NCBI GenBank assembly: GCA_965198455.1
Contig: CBDAPM010000003.1
Location: forward strand, 3,410,001 to 3,474,000
Length of the DNA: 64,000 nt
Source of the DNA: Terriglobus sp965198455
GTDB lineage: Bacteria; Acidobacteriota; Terriglobia; Terriglobales; Acidobacteriaceae
Reading direction: 5' to 3'
Shown here: positions 18,018 through 26,667 of the stretch, in pieces
Position numbering within the stretch: the first letter of the stretch is position 1
Layout of the letters: each line of letters opens with the position of its first letter
The notes under the pieces: model-generated
Told to the model about the DNA's origin: nothing
Seen by the model: only the letters and a program-made list of their open reading frames with translations
The model's database searches: none
Translations under genes and position numbers: made by a program

Positions 18018-19126
18018 TGGGTTCCCTGCTGATTGCTGACGAGATGAATTTAACTGCGACAGCCCCGAAGACAACCGTGCGCACTGCTGTTGCCGGCGTG
18101 ACCGGCTATGCGGGCGCGGAACTGGCGCGGTTGCTGCTGCAGCATCCGCGGCTGGCGGATGTACCGCCGGTCTTTCTCGGGCGGATGGGCGCTGAAGCAG
18201 ACGGCACGACGTTGTTTGAGCTGCATCCGCAGATCGCTCGTAACGATGGCAAGGCTGCGCCGCTGGTGGTTCCCTTTACGTGGGAGACGTTGCGTGAGAA
18301 CGGCGCGGAAGTGTTGTTCCTGGCGTTGCCGCATGAGCAGTCGCGCGAGTATGTTCCTGCGGCGCTGGCCGCTGGTCTGCGGGTCATCGATCTGTCGGGT
18401 GCATGGCGTTTGCATGAGCCGGTGAATGCTGCTGTGTACAAGCTGCACGATGCTGATCCGGCGCGTGCGGCTGCGATCCAGAAAGAAGCTGTGTACGGCT
18501 GCCCTGAGCTGCACCGCGAGGAGATTGAAACGGCGCGGCTGGTGGCGAATCCCGGCTGCTATGCGACGTCGATCCTTCTTGCACTTGCACCGTTGTTGAA
18601 GGCTGGGCTGGTGGACGTGGAGCACGGCATGATTTGCGACGCGAAGAGTGGCGTGAGCGGCGCGGGTAAGGCGCCCACGGCGAAGACGCACTTCATGTAT
18701 GCGGCGGATAACCTTTCGGCATATGCGGTGTTTGGGCACCGGCATACAGGCGAGCTGCTGGAGCAGCTTGGTGTCCCGGCGGAGTCGATCCAGTTCACGC
18801 CGCACCTGTTGCCTATTCCGCGCGGCATCCTGTCGACGATCTATGTGCGGCTGCGTGAGAAGACGGACGCTGCCGCGATCGAAACGACCTTGCGGAATTT
18901 TTATGCAACGAGTCCAATGGTTCGGGTGCATTGCGCGGGTGATTTGCCGCAGATTCAGCATGTGGTGCGAACGAACTTTTGCGACATTGGGTTTGAACTT
19001 GCCGCGGACGGCAAGCGTCTTGTGTTGATCTCGTGCCTTGACAACTTGCTGAAGGGTGCGTCGGGGCAGGCAGTACAGAATTTGAATGTGATGTGTGGTT
19101 GGAACGAATCGGAGGGACTCCTTTGA
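18017..19126 (+). CDS. argC: N-acetyl-gamma-glutamyl-phosphate reductase
   Basis: 369 residues. Third step of arginine synthesis: NADPH-dependent reduction of acetylglutamyl phosphate to the semialdehyde. NADP loop GVTGYAGAELARLL (27-40), catalytic Cys in NPGCYAT (C181), and the conserved SGVSGAGK segment are visible. ATG 18017 overlaps the argR stop (TGATG). A second ATG at 18044 would give a protein nine residues shorter and closer to the family start, so the exact start is open. Confidence 0.95.
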   Translation: MGSLLIADEMNLTATAPKTTVRTAVAGVTGYAGAELARLLLQHPRLADVPPVFLGRMGAEADGTTLFELHPQIARNDGKAAPLVVPFTWETLRENGAEVLFLALPHEQSREYVPAALAAGLRVIDLSGAWRLHEPVNAAVYKLHDADPARAAAIQKEAVYGCPELHREEIETARLVANPGCYATSILLALAPLLKAGLVDVEHGMICDAKSGVSGAGKAPTAKTHFMYAADNLSAYAVFGHRHTGELLEQLGVPAESIQFTPHLLPIPRGILSTIYVRLREKTDAAAIETTLRNFYATSPMVRVHCAGDLPQIQHVVRTNFCDIGFELAADGKRLVLISCLDNLLKGASGQAVQNLNVMCGWNESEGLL

Positions 19127-19905
19127 AGTATGTCGTAAAGCTGGGGGGTGCCGCGCTGGAGAAGCCTGAGTTGCTGCATGCGATCGGCAAAGCCATTGCA
19201 GAGCTTGTGTCAGACGGCCACCAGGTTGCCGTTGTGCATGGCGGAGGTGTGCAGTTGACCAGGACGCTGCAACAGATGGGTAAGAAGAGTGAGTTCATCA
19301 GCGGTCTGCGTGTAACGGACGCAGAGACGCGCGATGCCGCGCTGATGGTGCTGGCCGGCCGTGTGAACAAGTCGCTGGTTGCTTCGCTCGATCAGCAAGG
19401 GCAGCCGGCGGTGGGTATCTGCGGTGGCGACGGCCACGTGTTTCGTGCCCGCAAGAAGAAGACAACGCCGGATCTTGGCTTTGTAGGGGAGATTGCCGCT
19501 ACCGATGTGCGCTGGCTGGATGCCATCTGGAAGATGGGTGCCGTACCGGTTATAAGCTCGATTGCGCTGGGCTTTGACGGCGAGTATTACAACATCAATG
19601 CGGACGAGATGGCGAGCGCCACGGCCGCTGCGACGAAAGCCGATGCGCTGATCTTTCTGACCGATGTACCCGGCGTGAAGGGCGCGGATGGACAGGTGAT
19701 GCGATGGCTTTCGTTGAAGGAAGTGTCGCAGTTGGAACAGCAGGGCGTGATCAGCGGAGGTATGCTGCCAAAGTTGCATGCGTGCCGCGAGGCGTTGCTG
19801 GCCGGCGTGAAGCGCGTGCGCATCCTGCCTGCGGAAGCGGCAAAGGTGTTGCCTGACCTGATCAGTTCGCGGGTCAACGATGGAACGGAGGTGATGGTCG
19901 CATGA
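19123..19905 (+). CDS. argB: Acetylglutamate kinase
   Basis: 260 residues. Phosphorylates N-acetylglutamate, usually the arginine-inhibited step. Amino acid kinase fold motifs: KYVVKLGGAAL at the N-terminus, VVHGGGVQL, and INADEMASATAAA. The start is a TTG at 19123: GGAGG stands 7 bases upstream, the TTG overlaps the argC stop (TTGA), and the conserved KYVVKLGG begins right after it. An in-frame ATG upstream would lie inside argC without a ribosome site. Confidence 0.95.
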   Translation: MKYVVKLGGAALEKPELLHAIGKAIAELVSDGHQVAVVHGGGVQLTRTLQQMGKKSEFISGLRVTDAETRDAALMVLAGRVNKSLVASLDQQGQPAVGICGGDGHVFRARKKKTTPDLGFVGEIAATDVRWLDAIWKMGAVPVISSIALGFDGEYYNINADEMASATAAATKADALIFLTDVPGVKGADGQVMRWLSLKEVSQLEQQGVISGGMLPKLHACREALLAGVKRVRILPAEAAKVLPDLISSRVNDGTEVMVA

Positions 19906-21191
19906 ACACGAAGTCCAATATCACGGGTGGAGACACCAGCATGAATCTGGTTGAGACACAGGCCGCGGAAAAGTCGCTGCTGCTGCAGACATACGATCGT
20001 TACCCGTTGCTGCTGACGCGTGGCGAAGGCGTGCACCTGTTTGACGATGCAGGCACCACGTATCTGGACCTGCTGAGCGGCATCGGCGTGTCGGCGCTTG
20101 GGTACGGACATCCTGCGATTACGTCAGCGATCAACACGCAGGCTGCGACGCTGCTGCATACGTCGAACCTGTTCTACCACGAAGGCACCGCGACGTTGGC
20201 GATGAAGCTGACGGAGATCACCGGCATGGACCGCGTGTTCTTTTGCAACAGCGGCACCGAAGCGTGGGAAGCTGCGCTGAAGCTGGCACGTGCGCATGCG
20301 GGTCTGCTGCGCAGCGAAGGCAGGGCCATGGGCACGCGGTTCATTGCCATGGAGCACTCGTTTCATGGGCGCACCATGGGGTCGGTTGCGACGACGCATA
20401 AGGCGAAGTATCGCGAACCGTTTGAGCCCGTCATGCCGGATGTCGTATTCGTTCCGTTCCATGATGTGGCCGCATTGCGTGCTGCGTTCAGTGAAGATGT
20501 GTGCGCGATCTGCCTGGAGCCGTTGCAGGGCGAGGGTGGCATTCATCCCGTCTCGCAGGAGTTTTTTGCGGCTGCGCGCGAGTTGTGCGACAGCACTGGC
20601 GCGTTGCTCATCGCCGACGAGATTCAGAGTGGCATGGGACGTACCGGGATGTGGATGGCGTATCAGCACTACGGCATTCAGCCGGATGTGACGACACTTG
20701 CCAAGCCGCTTGCGGGCGGTCTGCCGATAGGTGCGATGCTGTGCACGGAAGAGGCTGCACGTGCGATCACGCCAGGGATGCATGGCACAACGTTTGGTGG
20801 CGGACCGTTGGCGTGTGCCGTTGCGATCGCTGTCATCGATGAGATCGGCAATGCGAACCTGCTTGACCATGTGAACAAGGTTGGCGGCTACTTTGTTGCC
20901 CAGCTGAAGACACTTGCAGCAGACTTCGACAGCATTGCCGAGGTGCGTGGCAAGGGCTTGATGATCGGCGTGGAGATGCATAGCGCTCAGGTTGCAAAGG
21001 AAATCGCTACGCGCATGATGTTCGAACGCCGCATCATCTTGAATCGCACCAGTGAAACGGTGCTGCGCTTGCTGCCGCCGTACCTCATCACCGAGGCACA
21101 TGTCGACGAAACGATTGCCGCGTTACGCGGTCTACTGGAAGAGGTGAGCGCGGCTCAGCCGGTGCTTGCTGGAGAAGAAGTTCATGGATAG
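19902..21191 (+). CDS. argD: Acetylornithine aminotransferase
   Basis: 429 residues, class III PLP aminotransferase; converts acetylglutamate semialdehyde to acetylornithine. PLP motifs: CNSGTEA (115-121), the LLIADEIQSGMGRTG stretch (235-249) and the Schiff-base lysine K268 in TLAKPLAGG. ATG 19902 overlaps the argB TGA (ATGA). A second start at 19941 (MNLVETQ) matches the usual family N-terminus and would remove 13 poorly conserved residues. It overlaps argF by 8 bases. Confidence 0.95.
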   Translation: MNTKSNITGGDTSMNLVETQAAEKSLLLQTYDRYPLLLTRGEGVHLFDDAGTTYLDLLSGIGVSALGYGHPAITSAINTQAATLLHTSNLFYHEGTATLAMKLTEITGMDRVFFCNSGTEAWEAALKLARAHAGLLRSEGRAMGTRFIAMEHSFHGRTMGSVATTHKAKYREPFEPVMPDVVFVPFHDVAALRAAFSEDVCAICLEPLQGEGGIHPVSQEFFAAARELCDSTGALLIADEIQSGMGRTGMWMAYQHYGIQPDVTTLAKPLAGGLPIGAMLCTEEAARAITPGMHGTTFGGGPLACAVAIAVIDEIGNANLLDHVNKVGGYFVAQLKTLAADFDSIAEVRGKGLMIGVEMHSAQVAKEIATRMMFERRIILNRTSETVLRLLPPYLITEAHVDETIAALRGLLEEVSAAQPVLAGEEVHG

Positions 21192-22275
21192 CAAGACTGT
21201 TGTAATGCATCATGGCACGGATGTGCTGGACATGCCAAAACCGAAGATTTCGCTCGGCATTCAATCAGACGCTGGTTTCAGCGAAGCCGCTAAATCGCTG
21301 CGCGGCCGCGATCTCTGCTCCATGGCAGACGTATCGGTGCAGGAACTCGCTGCCATCATGGAGCTTGGTCACGCTGTGAAGGCTCATCCGGAGGACTTCC
21401 GCCACGCGCTGGATGCGAAGCAGATGGTGATGATCTTTGAGAAGGCTTCGTTGCGGACGCGGCTCACGTTTGAGGCTGCGATTAACACGCTTGGCGGCAA
21501 CGCGATCTTTGTCGATCAGACGGGATCGCCGCTGGGCGAGCGCGAGTCGCTGCAGGATGTTGCGCACAATATTGAGCGCTGGATGAATGTGATTGTGCTG
21601 CGGACCTACGCGCATGACACGGTTACGGAGATGGCCGCTGCATCGCGTGTGCCGGTGATCAATGCGCTTTCAGACTACGAGCATCCATGCCAGGCCATCA
21701 CGGACTTCCTCACAATTGAAGAACGCTTTGGTTCGGCTGAGGGTGTGAAGTTTACGTATGTGGGCGATGGCAACAACGTATGCCACTCGCTGATGCTGTG
21801 CGGCGCACTGCTTGGCGCACATGTGACGGTGGCAACGCCTAAGGGGTACCAGCCAAAGATCGACATTGTCGATAAGACCATGGCGATTTGCGAGGAGACC
21901 GGCGGGTCGCTGGCGTTGACACATGATCCTGTGAAGGCGGTGCATGGCGCGGACGCGGTGTACACGGATGTGTGCATCTCCATGGGTCAGGAGAACGAGA
22001 CGATGCGGCGCACGCCCATCTTCAAGCCGTACCAGGTGAATGAGCAGCTGATGTCAGAGGCCGCTTCGCATGCGGTGTTTATGCATTGCCTGCCGGCGCA
22101 TCGCGGCCATGAAGTGACGGATGCGGTGATCGACAGTGAGCAATCCGTGGTGTTTGAACAGGCAGAGAATCGGCTGCATGCGCAGAAGGCTTTGCTGCTG
22201 ATGCTGCTGGGCGGAGCGAAGCGGATTCCACGCGACCGCGGAGCGAACGGCAAACGCCGCCGTACGCTGGCATAA
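21184..22275 (+). CDS. argF: Ornithine carbamoyltransferase
   Basis: 363 residues. Makes citrulline from ornithine and carbamoyl phosphate. Carbamoyl-phosphate motif SLRTR (89-93), the DYEHPCQAITD motif and the ornithine loop MHCLPAHRG are present. The HCLPAHRG form indicates a true ornithine enzyme rather than an acetylornithine one. About 35 extra residues precede the usual start. ATG 21184 is preceded by GGAGAAG and lies inside the last codons of argD. The SLRTR variant (rather than STRTR) is within the SxRTR consensus. Confidence 0.93.
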   Translation: MDSKTVVMHHGTDVLDMPKPKISLGIQSDAGFSEAAKSLRGRDLCSMADVSVQELAAIMELGHAVKAHPEDFRHALDAKQMVMIFEKASLRTRLTFEAAINTLGGNAIFVDQTGSPLGERESLQDVAHNIERWMNVIVLRTYAHDTVTEMAAASRVPVINALSDYEHPCQAITDFLTIEERFGSAEGVKFTYVGDGNNVCHSLMLCGALLGAHVTVATPKGYQPKIDIVDKTMAICEETGGSLALTHDPVKAVHGADAVYTDVCISMGQENETMRRTPIFKPYQVNEQLMSEAASHAVFMHCLPAHRGHEVTDAVIDSEQSVVFEQAENRLHAQKALLLMLLGGAKRIPRDRGANGKRRRTLA

Positions 22276-22362
22276 GCGCTTACACTTAGGTTCCGAACCA
22301 TTTCGTCCGGCGTGTCGATTGCGATGCGCCGGACCGCACCACCGCACGAAAGGCACCCTTCG

Positions 22363-23694
22363 ATGTCCGTCATCCTCGAATCTCTTCCCACCGGCCAAAA
22401 AGTCGGCATCGCCTTCTCTGGCGGACTCGACACCTCGGCTGCGTTGCACTGGATGAAGCAGAAGGGCGCGATCCCGTACGCCTACACGGCGAACCTCGGC
22501 CAGCCTGACGAGACGGACTATGACGCCATCCCTCGCAAGGCGCTGGAGTATGGTGCGGAGAAAGCGCGATTGATTGACTGCCGCGCGCAGCTTGTCCGCG
22601 AAGGCATTGCTGCGCTGCAGGCCGGCGCGTTCCACATAACGACAGCTGGTGTCACCTACTTCAACACAACGCCTATTGGCCGCGCTGTGACGGGCACGGT
22701 GCTGGTGACCGCGATGAAGGAAGACGACGTCAACATCTGGGGTGATGGCTCGACATTTAAGGGCAATGATATCGAGCGGTTCTATCGCTACGGTCTGCTT
22801 GTGAACCCGGACCTGAAGGTCTATAAGCCTTGGCTCGACGCCGCTTTTATCGACGAGCTTGGCGGACGCAAGGAGATGTCCGAGTTCCTGATCCGATCCG
22901 GCTTTGATTACAAGATGTCGACTGAGAAGGCGTATTCGACGGACTCGAATATTCTTGGCGCGACGCATGAAGCGAAGGACCTTGAACACCTTTCCACATC
23001 GATGAAGATTGTTGCGCCGATCATGGGCACGGCGTTCTGGAAGGATGATGTCGAGGTCAAGCGTGAGGAAGTTACAGTTCGCTTTGTTGAGGGTGTGCCT
23101 GTTGCACTCAATGGCACGGAATATACCGATCTCGTCGAACTGATGCTTGAGGCGAACCGTATTGGCGGCCGCCATGGCCTTGGCATGAGCGATCAGATCG
23201 AGAACCGCATCATTGAAGCGAAGAGCCGCGGCATTTATGAAGCGCCCGGACTCGCCTTGCTGTTTATTGCGTATGAGCGCTTGATCACCGGTATCCACAA
23301 CGAGGACACGATCGAGCAGTATCGCGAGAACGGCCGCAAATTGGGCCGGCTGCTGTACCAGGGCCGCTGGTTTGATTCGCAGGCGATCATGCTGCGTGAG
23401 GCGTCGCAGCGCTGGGTGGCGCGTCCCATCACGGGCGAAGTCACGCTTGAGTTGCGGCGCGGCAATGACTACTCGATTCTCAACACGGAAAGCGCGAACC
23501 TGACGTTTGCTGCGGAGCGGCTTTCGATGGAGAAGACGGAGTCCACGTTCTCGCCTCGCGATCGCATTGGACAGCTGACCATGCGCAACCTGGATATCAC
23601 GGATACGCGCGCGAAGCTCAAGATTTATGCTGAGTCCGGATTAATCAAGCTCAGCAAGGGTTCCGAGATGCCACAACTGAAGAGCGCGGAATAA
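22363..23694 (+). CDS. argG: Argininosuccinate synthase (long, E. coli-like type)
   Basis: 443 residues. Joins citrulline and aspartate with ATP cleavage to AMP. The P-loop-like pyrophosphatase motif is AFSGGLDTSAAL near residue 18; IWGDGSTFKGNDIERF, EKAYSTDSNILGATHEAKDL and RIGGRHGLGMSDQIENR follow. It closely matches the roughly 447-residue E. coli ArgG and not the common 400-residue clade. ATG 22363 is chosen because the family start (SVILESLPTGQKVGIAF) begins there; an upstream in-frame start at 22312 has no support. The 87-base gap after argF is the widest in the cluster. Confidence 0.96.
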   Translation: MSVILESLPTGQKVGIAFSGGLDTSAALHWMKQKGAIPYAYTANLGQPDETDYDAIPRKALEYGAEKARLIDCRAQLVREGIAALQAGAFHITTAGVTYFNTTPIGRAVTGTVLVTAMKEDDVNIWGDGSTFKGNDIERFYRYGLLVNPDLKVYKPWLDAAFIDELGGRKEMSEFLIRSGFDYKMSTEKAYSTDSNILGATHEAKDLEHLSTSMKIVAPIMGTAFWKDDVEVKREEVTVRFVEGVPVALNGTEYTDLVELMLEANRIGGRHGLGMSDQIENRIIEAKSRGIYEAPGLALLFIAYERLITGIHNEDTIEQYRENGRKLGRLLYQGRWFDSQAIMLREASQRWVARPITGEVTLELRRGNDYSILNTESANLTFAAERLSMEKTESTFSPRDRIGQLTMRNLDITDTRAKLKIYAESGLIKLSKGSEMPQLKSAE

Positions 23695-23696
23695 TA

Positions 23697-25133
23697 ATGT
23701 CGAACGAACCTACATCGATGTGGTCGGGCCGCTTTCGCGAGCCGCTGAACAAGGCGTTCGAGCAGTGGCAGCGATCGTTTCCGTTTGACTGGCGGCTGAT
23801 CCCGCAGGAAGTTGCGGCGAGTACGGCGCATGCGAAAACCATTGCAGCCGCGGGTATTCTCTCCAGCGACGAGCTGGAGCAGATTGCCGGTGGTCTGCGT
23901 GCCATCGGCGATGACTTCGCTGCTGGTGTGCTGGAGACGACGTCGCCTGTACCTGAAGACGTGCATCACTTTCTTGAGCTGCAGTTGCAGAAGCGCGTTG
24001 GCACCGTTGCGTTGAAGCTGCATACGGGCCGTTCCCGTAATGAGCAGATCGCCACCGATCTACGCTTGTATGTCCGCGATGCAATCGATCGCGCCGTCGT
24101 TGATCTTGCTGCATGGGCTGCTGCGTTGGTTGATCTTGCTGTGTCTACCCGTGATGCTGTCATGCCGAGTTATACGCACTTGCAGCGTGCCGAGCCTGTG
24201 ATGGTGGCGCACTGGCTGCTTGCCTACTTCGAGATGGCGATGCGCGACATCACGCGTCTGCAGGATGCGCGTGTGCGTATGAACTATTGCCCGCTTGGAT
24301 CGGGTCCTATCGTAGGCGCGACGCTGGCGCTTGATCGTACGATCGCGGCGCGTGAGCTTGGATTTACGGCACCGACTGCGAACAGCATGGATGCGACGAG
24401 CGACCGCGACTTTGCGTTGGAGTTTTCGCAGGTGGCCGCGACGATTGGTTTGCACCTGTCACGGTTTGCTGAAGAGATTACGCTGCATGCGACTGCAGAG
24501 TTTGGGTTTGTTGATCTGCCTGAGGCATTTTCAACCGGGTCGTCGGCAATGCCGCAGAAGAAGAACCCAGACCTGACCGAGCTTGTGCGCGGCAAGAGCG
24601 GACGGCTGCTTGGTGCTGCGACTACGTTTGCGACCATCCTAAAAGGACTTCCGCTGGCCTATAACAAGGACATGCAGGAGACGCAGGAAGCCACGTTTGA
24701 AGTGGTTGAGACGCTGGATGGCATGTTGCCGTTGATGGCGCCGTTTACGGCTGCGCTGCGCTTCCGCTTTGAGCGCATGGAGCAGGCTGCGCAGGCCGGC
24801 TATCTGAATGCGATGGCGGCTGCGACGTACCTTGTGTACAAGGGTGTTCCCTTCCGCACGGCGCACGAGATGATTGGCCATGCCGTACGTTTTGGCCTGG
24901 ATAGTGGACGTGAGTTGAACGAGCTGTCCGTGGAAGAGCTACAGCAGTTTGGCAAGGAGTTTGGCGCTGACTTTCACGACAGCATCACGCTGCGCGCCAC
25001 GCTGGATTGCCATAATGTGATTGGTGGAACAGCGACACATCGTGTGCGGCAGGCTTTAGTGGATGCGCGTGTTCGCGTAGCTGCGTTGATGAAGGCAAGC
25101 GAAGAATTAGAGGTTGTCCATGCCTTCGGCTAG
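23697..25133 (+). CDS. argH: Argininosuccinate lyase
   Basis: 478 residues; cleaves argininosuccinate to arginine and fumarate. Fumarase/aspartase superfamily signature GSSAMPQKKNPD (about 282-293), plus KLHTGRSRNEQIATD and THLQRAEPV. It starts 2 bases after the argG stop, so the two are coupled. The last 14 bases overlap the acetyltransferase gene that follows. The sequence is complete with no missing catalytic motif. Confidence 0.96.
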   Translation: MSNEPTSMWSGRFREPLNKAFEQWQRSFPFDWRLIPQEVAASTAHAKTIAAAGILSSDELEQIAGGLRAIGDDFAAGVLETTSPVPEDVHHFLELQLQKRVGTVALKLHTGRSRNEQIATDLRLYVRDAIDRAVVDLAAWAAALVDLAVSTRDAVMPSYTHLQRAEPVMVAHWLLAYFEMAMRDITRLQDARVRMNYCPLGSGPIVGATLALDRTIAARELGFTAPTANSMDATSDRDFALEFSQVAATIGLHLSRFAEEITLHATAEFGFVDLPEAFSTGSSAMPQKKNPDLTELVRGKSGRLLGAATTFATILKGLPLAYNKDMQETQEATFEVVETLDGMLPLMAPFTAALRFRFERMEQAAQAGYLNAMAAATYLVYKGVPFRTAHEMIGHAVRFGLDSGRELNELSVEELQQFGKEFGADFHDSITLRATLDCHNVIGGTATHRVRQALVDARVRVAALMKASEELEVVHAFG

Positions 25134-25674
25134 TGTGCGCCCGGCGCGGCTGCAGGACGCGGCCAATATCTTTGAGTTGGTGAACTCACTCTCCGGCGAT
25201 GGGACGCTGTTGCGCCGGCAGTATGCGGAGATCTGCGAGAACGTGCGCGACTTTCATATTGCTGAGTCCGAGGGTGGCATCTTTCTTGGCTGCGGAGCGT
25301 TGCATCTGTATGGGCCGCATCTTGCAGAGGTGCGCTCGATCGTGATGAAGCCAGAGGCCAAGGGTCAGGGTGCTGGCGGCAAGTTGATGGCGGCTCTGCT
25401 GCATGAGGCAGAAGAGCATGGCATCCAGACAGTGTGCCTGTTCACGCGTATCCCGGACTTCTTCTTCCGCTACGGCTTTCGCACGACGATGGACCGTACA
25501 GCGTTGCCGGACAAGATCTACAAGGACTGCCAGAAGTGCCCGCGGTTGCATGCGTGTGATGAAGTGGCCATGCTGCGCGGGCCTGTGCCGCGTGTCGCGG
25601 TGCTTGGTCCGGCGAAGATCAAGCAGCCGGAGCTGGTGCCTCTGCAGATTGCGTTCACGGGCGTCGATCACTAG
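25120..25674 (+). CDS. argA: Short ArgA-type N-acetyltransferase (probable N-acetylglutamate synthase)
   Basis: 184 residues, a single GNAT domain. The acetyl-CoA motif is KPEAKGQGAGGKLM, and the RIPDFFFRYGF segment plus a cysteine-containing tail (YKDCQKCPRLHACDE) are characteristic of stand-alone ArgA-type synthases, which lack the amino-acid-kinase domain of E. coli ArgA. Start ATG 25120 follows AGAGG by about 7 bases and overlaps argH by 14 bases. Being the last gene of the cluster, which has no argJ, supports supply of N-acetylglutamate. Another GNAT activity cannot be excluded by sequence alone. Confidence 0.8.
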   Translation: MPSASVRPARLQDAANIFELVNSLSGDGTLLRRQYAEICENVRDFHIAESEGGIFLGCGALHLYGPHLAEVRSIVMKPEAKGQGAGGKLMAALLHEAEEHGIQTVCLFTRIPDFFFRYGFRTTMDRTALPDKIYKDCQKCPRLHACDEVAMLRGPVPRVAVLGPAKIKQPELVPLQIAFTGVDH

Positions 25675-25762
25675 GTACTTCGTACCCGTTCTCGACGCCC
25701 TTTGCGCTGGGTGACACGAAGCCCTCTAAAACCTGATTGGCTGCTCCGGCAACATGCAGATC

Positions 25763-25786
25763 CTTTCGCTTCGCTGCGGGATGACA
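25763..25786. repeat. GGGATGACA-type dispersed element, short copy
   Basis: CTTCGCTGCGGGATGACA matches the right end of the inverted repeat at 1001-1085. The surrounding 25675-25806 holds no gene and separates the end of the arginine cluster from the ABC ATPase gene, which converges on it. Confidence 0.4.
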
Positions 25787-25806
25787 CTACGAATTCAGAG
25801 TATGTC

Positions 25807-26613
25807 TTACCAGGCGTGCAGGTAGCCGTCACGCTCGGATAGGTTCACCGCTGTTCCGAAGAGCGCACTCAGTTTTGCCTCTGTCAGCATGTCGAGACGT
25901 GGGCCGTCGTCCACGATGCTGCCATCGCGCATGAAGATGACGCGGTCGATCTCGGGCACGATGTCGGCGATGTGATGCGTGACGAGGATGAGGCCGGTTC
26001 CCTGCCGTGCGAGGGTGCGCATGGTTTCGCGCAGTTCCGACTGTGCTGCGAGATCGAGTGCATTCGAGGGTTCGTCCAACAGCAGCACGCGATCGCTTGC
26101 AGTTGCTCCGCTGCCCACCATGGCGCGAGCGATTAAGACACGCTTCTGCTGGCCGGCGGAAAGTTCTCCCAAAAGACGATGTGCGAGATGGGTTGCGCCG
26201 ACGTGCTCGAGTGCTTCCTTTGCGATGACACGCATGTTGTCGGTCACGACGAGGTTGGGCCAAAGCGTTGCCGATGAGAAGAAGCCTGTGAGGACAACAT
26301 CGAGTGCGTTGGTGCCGCAGGCGCTCTTGCTGGGTGTTTCGCAGGTGACGACGCCAAGGCGGCGGCGTAGCTCTGTCACGTCCCAGCGCGCTTTGCCGAA
26401 GACTTCCACGCGCATGCCGGGCTGCACCAATGGATAGAGTTCGCGGGTCATGGCTTTGATGAGCGTTGATTTGCCGCAGCCGTTGGGACCGAGGATGGCG
26501 ATGTGCTCGCCGCGGCGAATGTGCAGGTGGATGTCGTGGAGGACAGTCGCATCGCCGCGTGCGACGGAGACGTGTTCCATGCTGAGGAACGGCAATGAAT
26601 CAACGTGAGACAA
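25807..26613 (-). CDS. ABC-type ATPase, ModF/YlmA-like
   Basis: 268 residues, one nucleotide-binding domain: Walker A GPNGCGKST (42-50), signature LSAGQQKRVLIARA, Walker B RVLLLDEPSNALD and H-loop VTHHIADI. At the Q-loop position the sequence is GVVTCETPSK, without the usual glutamine, followed by DVVLTGFFSS as in ModF/YlmA-like proteins. No membrane or binding-protein gene is adjacent, so a transporter role is not supported by context; members of this group may be soluble ATPases. It is divergent from the FAD oxidoreductase. Confidence 0.85.
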   Translation of the reverse strand: MSHVDSLPFLSMEHVSVARGDATVLHDIHLHIRRGEHIAILGPNGCGKSTLIKAMTRELYPLVQPGMRVEVFGKARWDVTELRRRLGVVTCETPSKSACGTNALDVVLTGFFSSATLWPNLVVTDNMRVIAKEALEHVGATHLAHRLLGELSAGQQKRVLIARAMVGSGATASDRVLLLDEPSNALDLAAQSELRETMRTLARQGTGLILVTHHIADIVPEIDRVIFMRDGSIVDDGPRLDMLTEAKLSALFGTAVNLSERDGYLHAW

Positions 26614-26667
26614 GAGGAGACCTTTCGCGAAGGGGTACAGTCAAAGTGTACCGAGTGAAGCCTTGGC

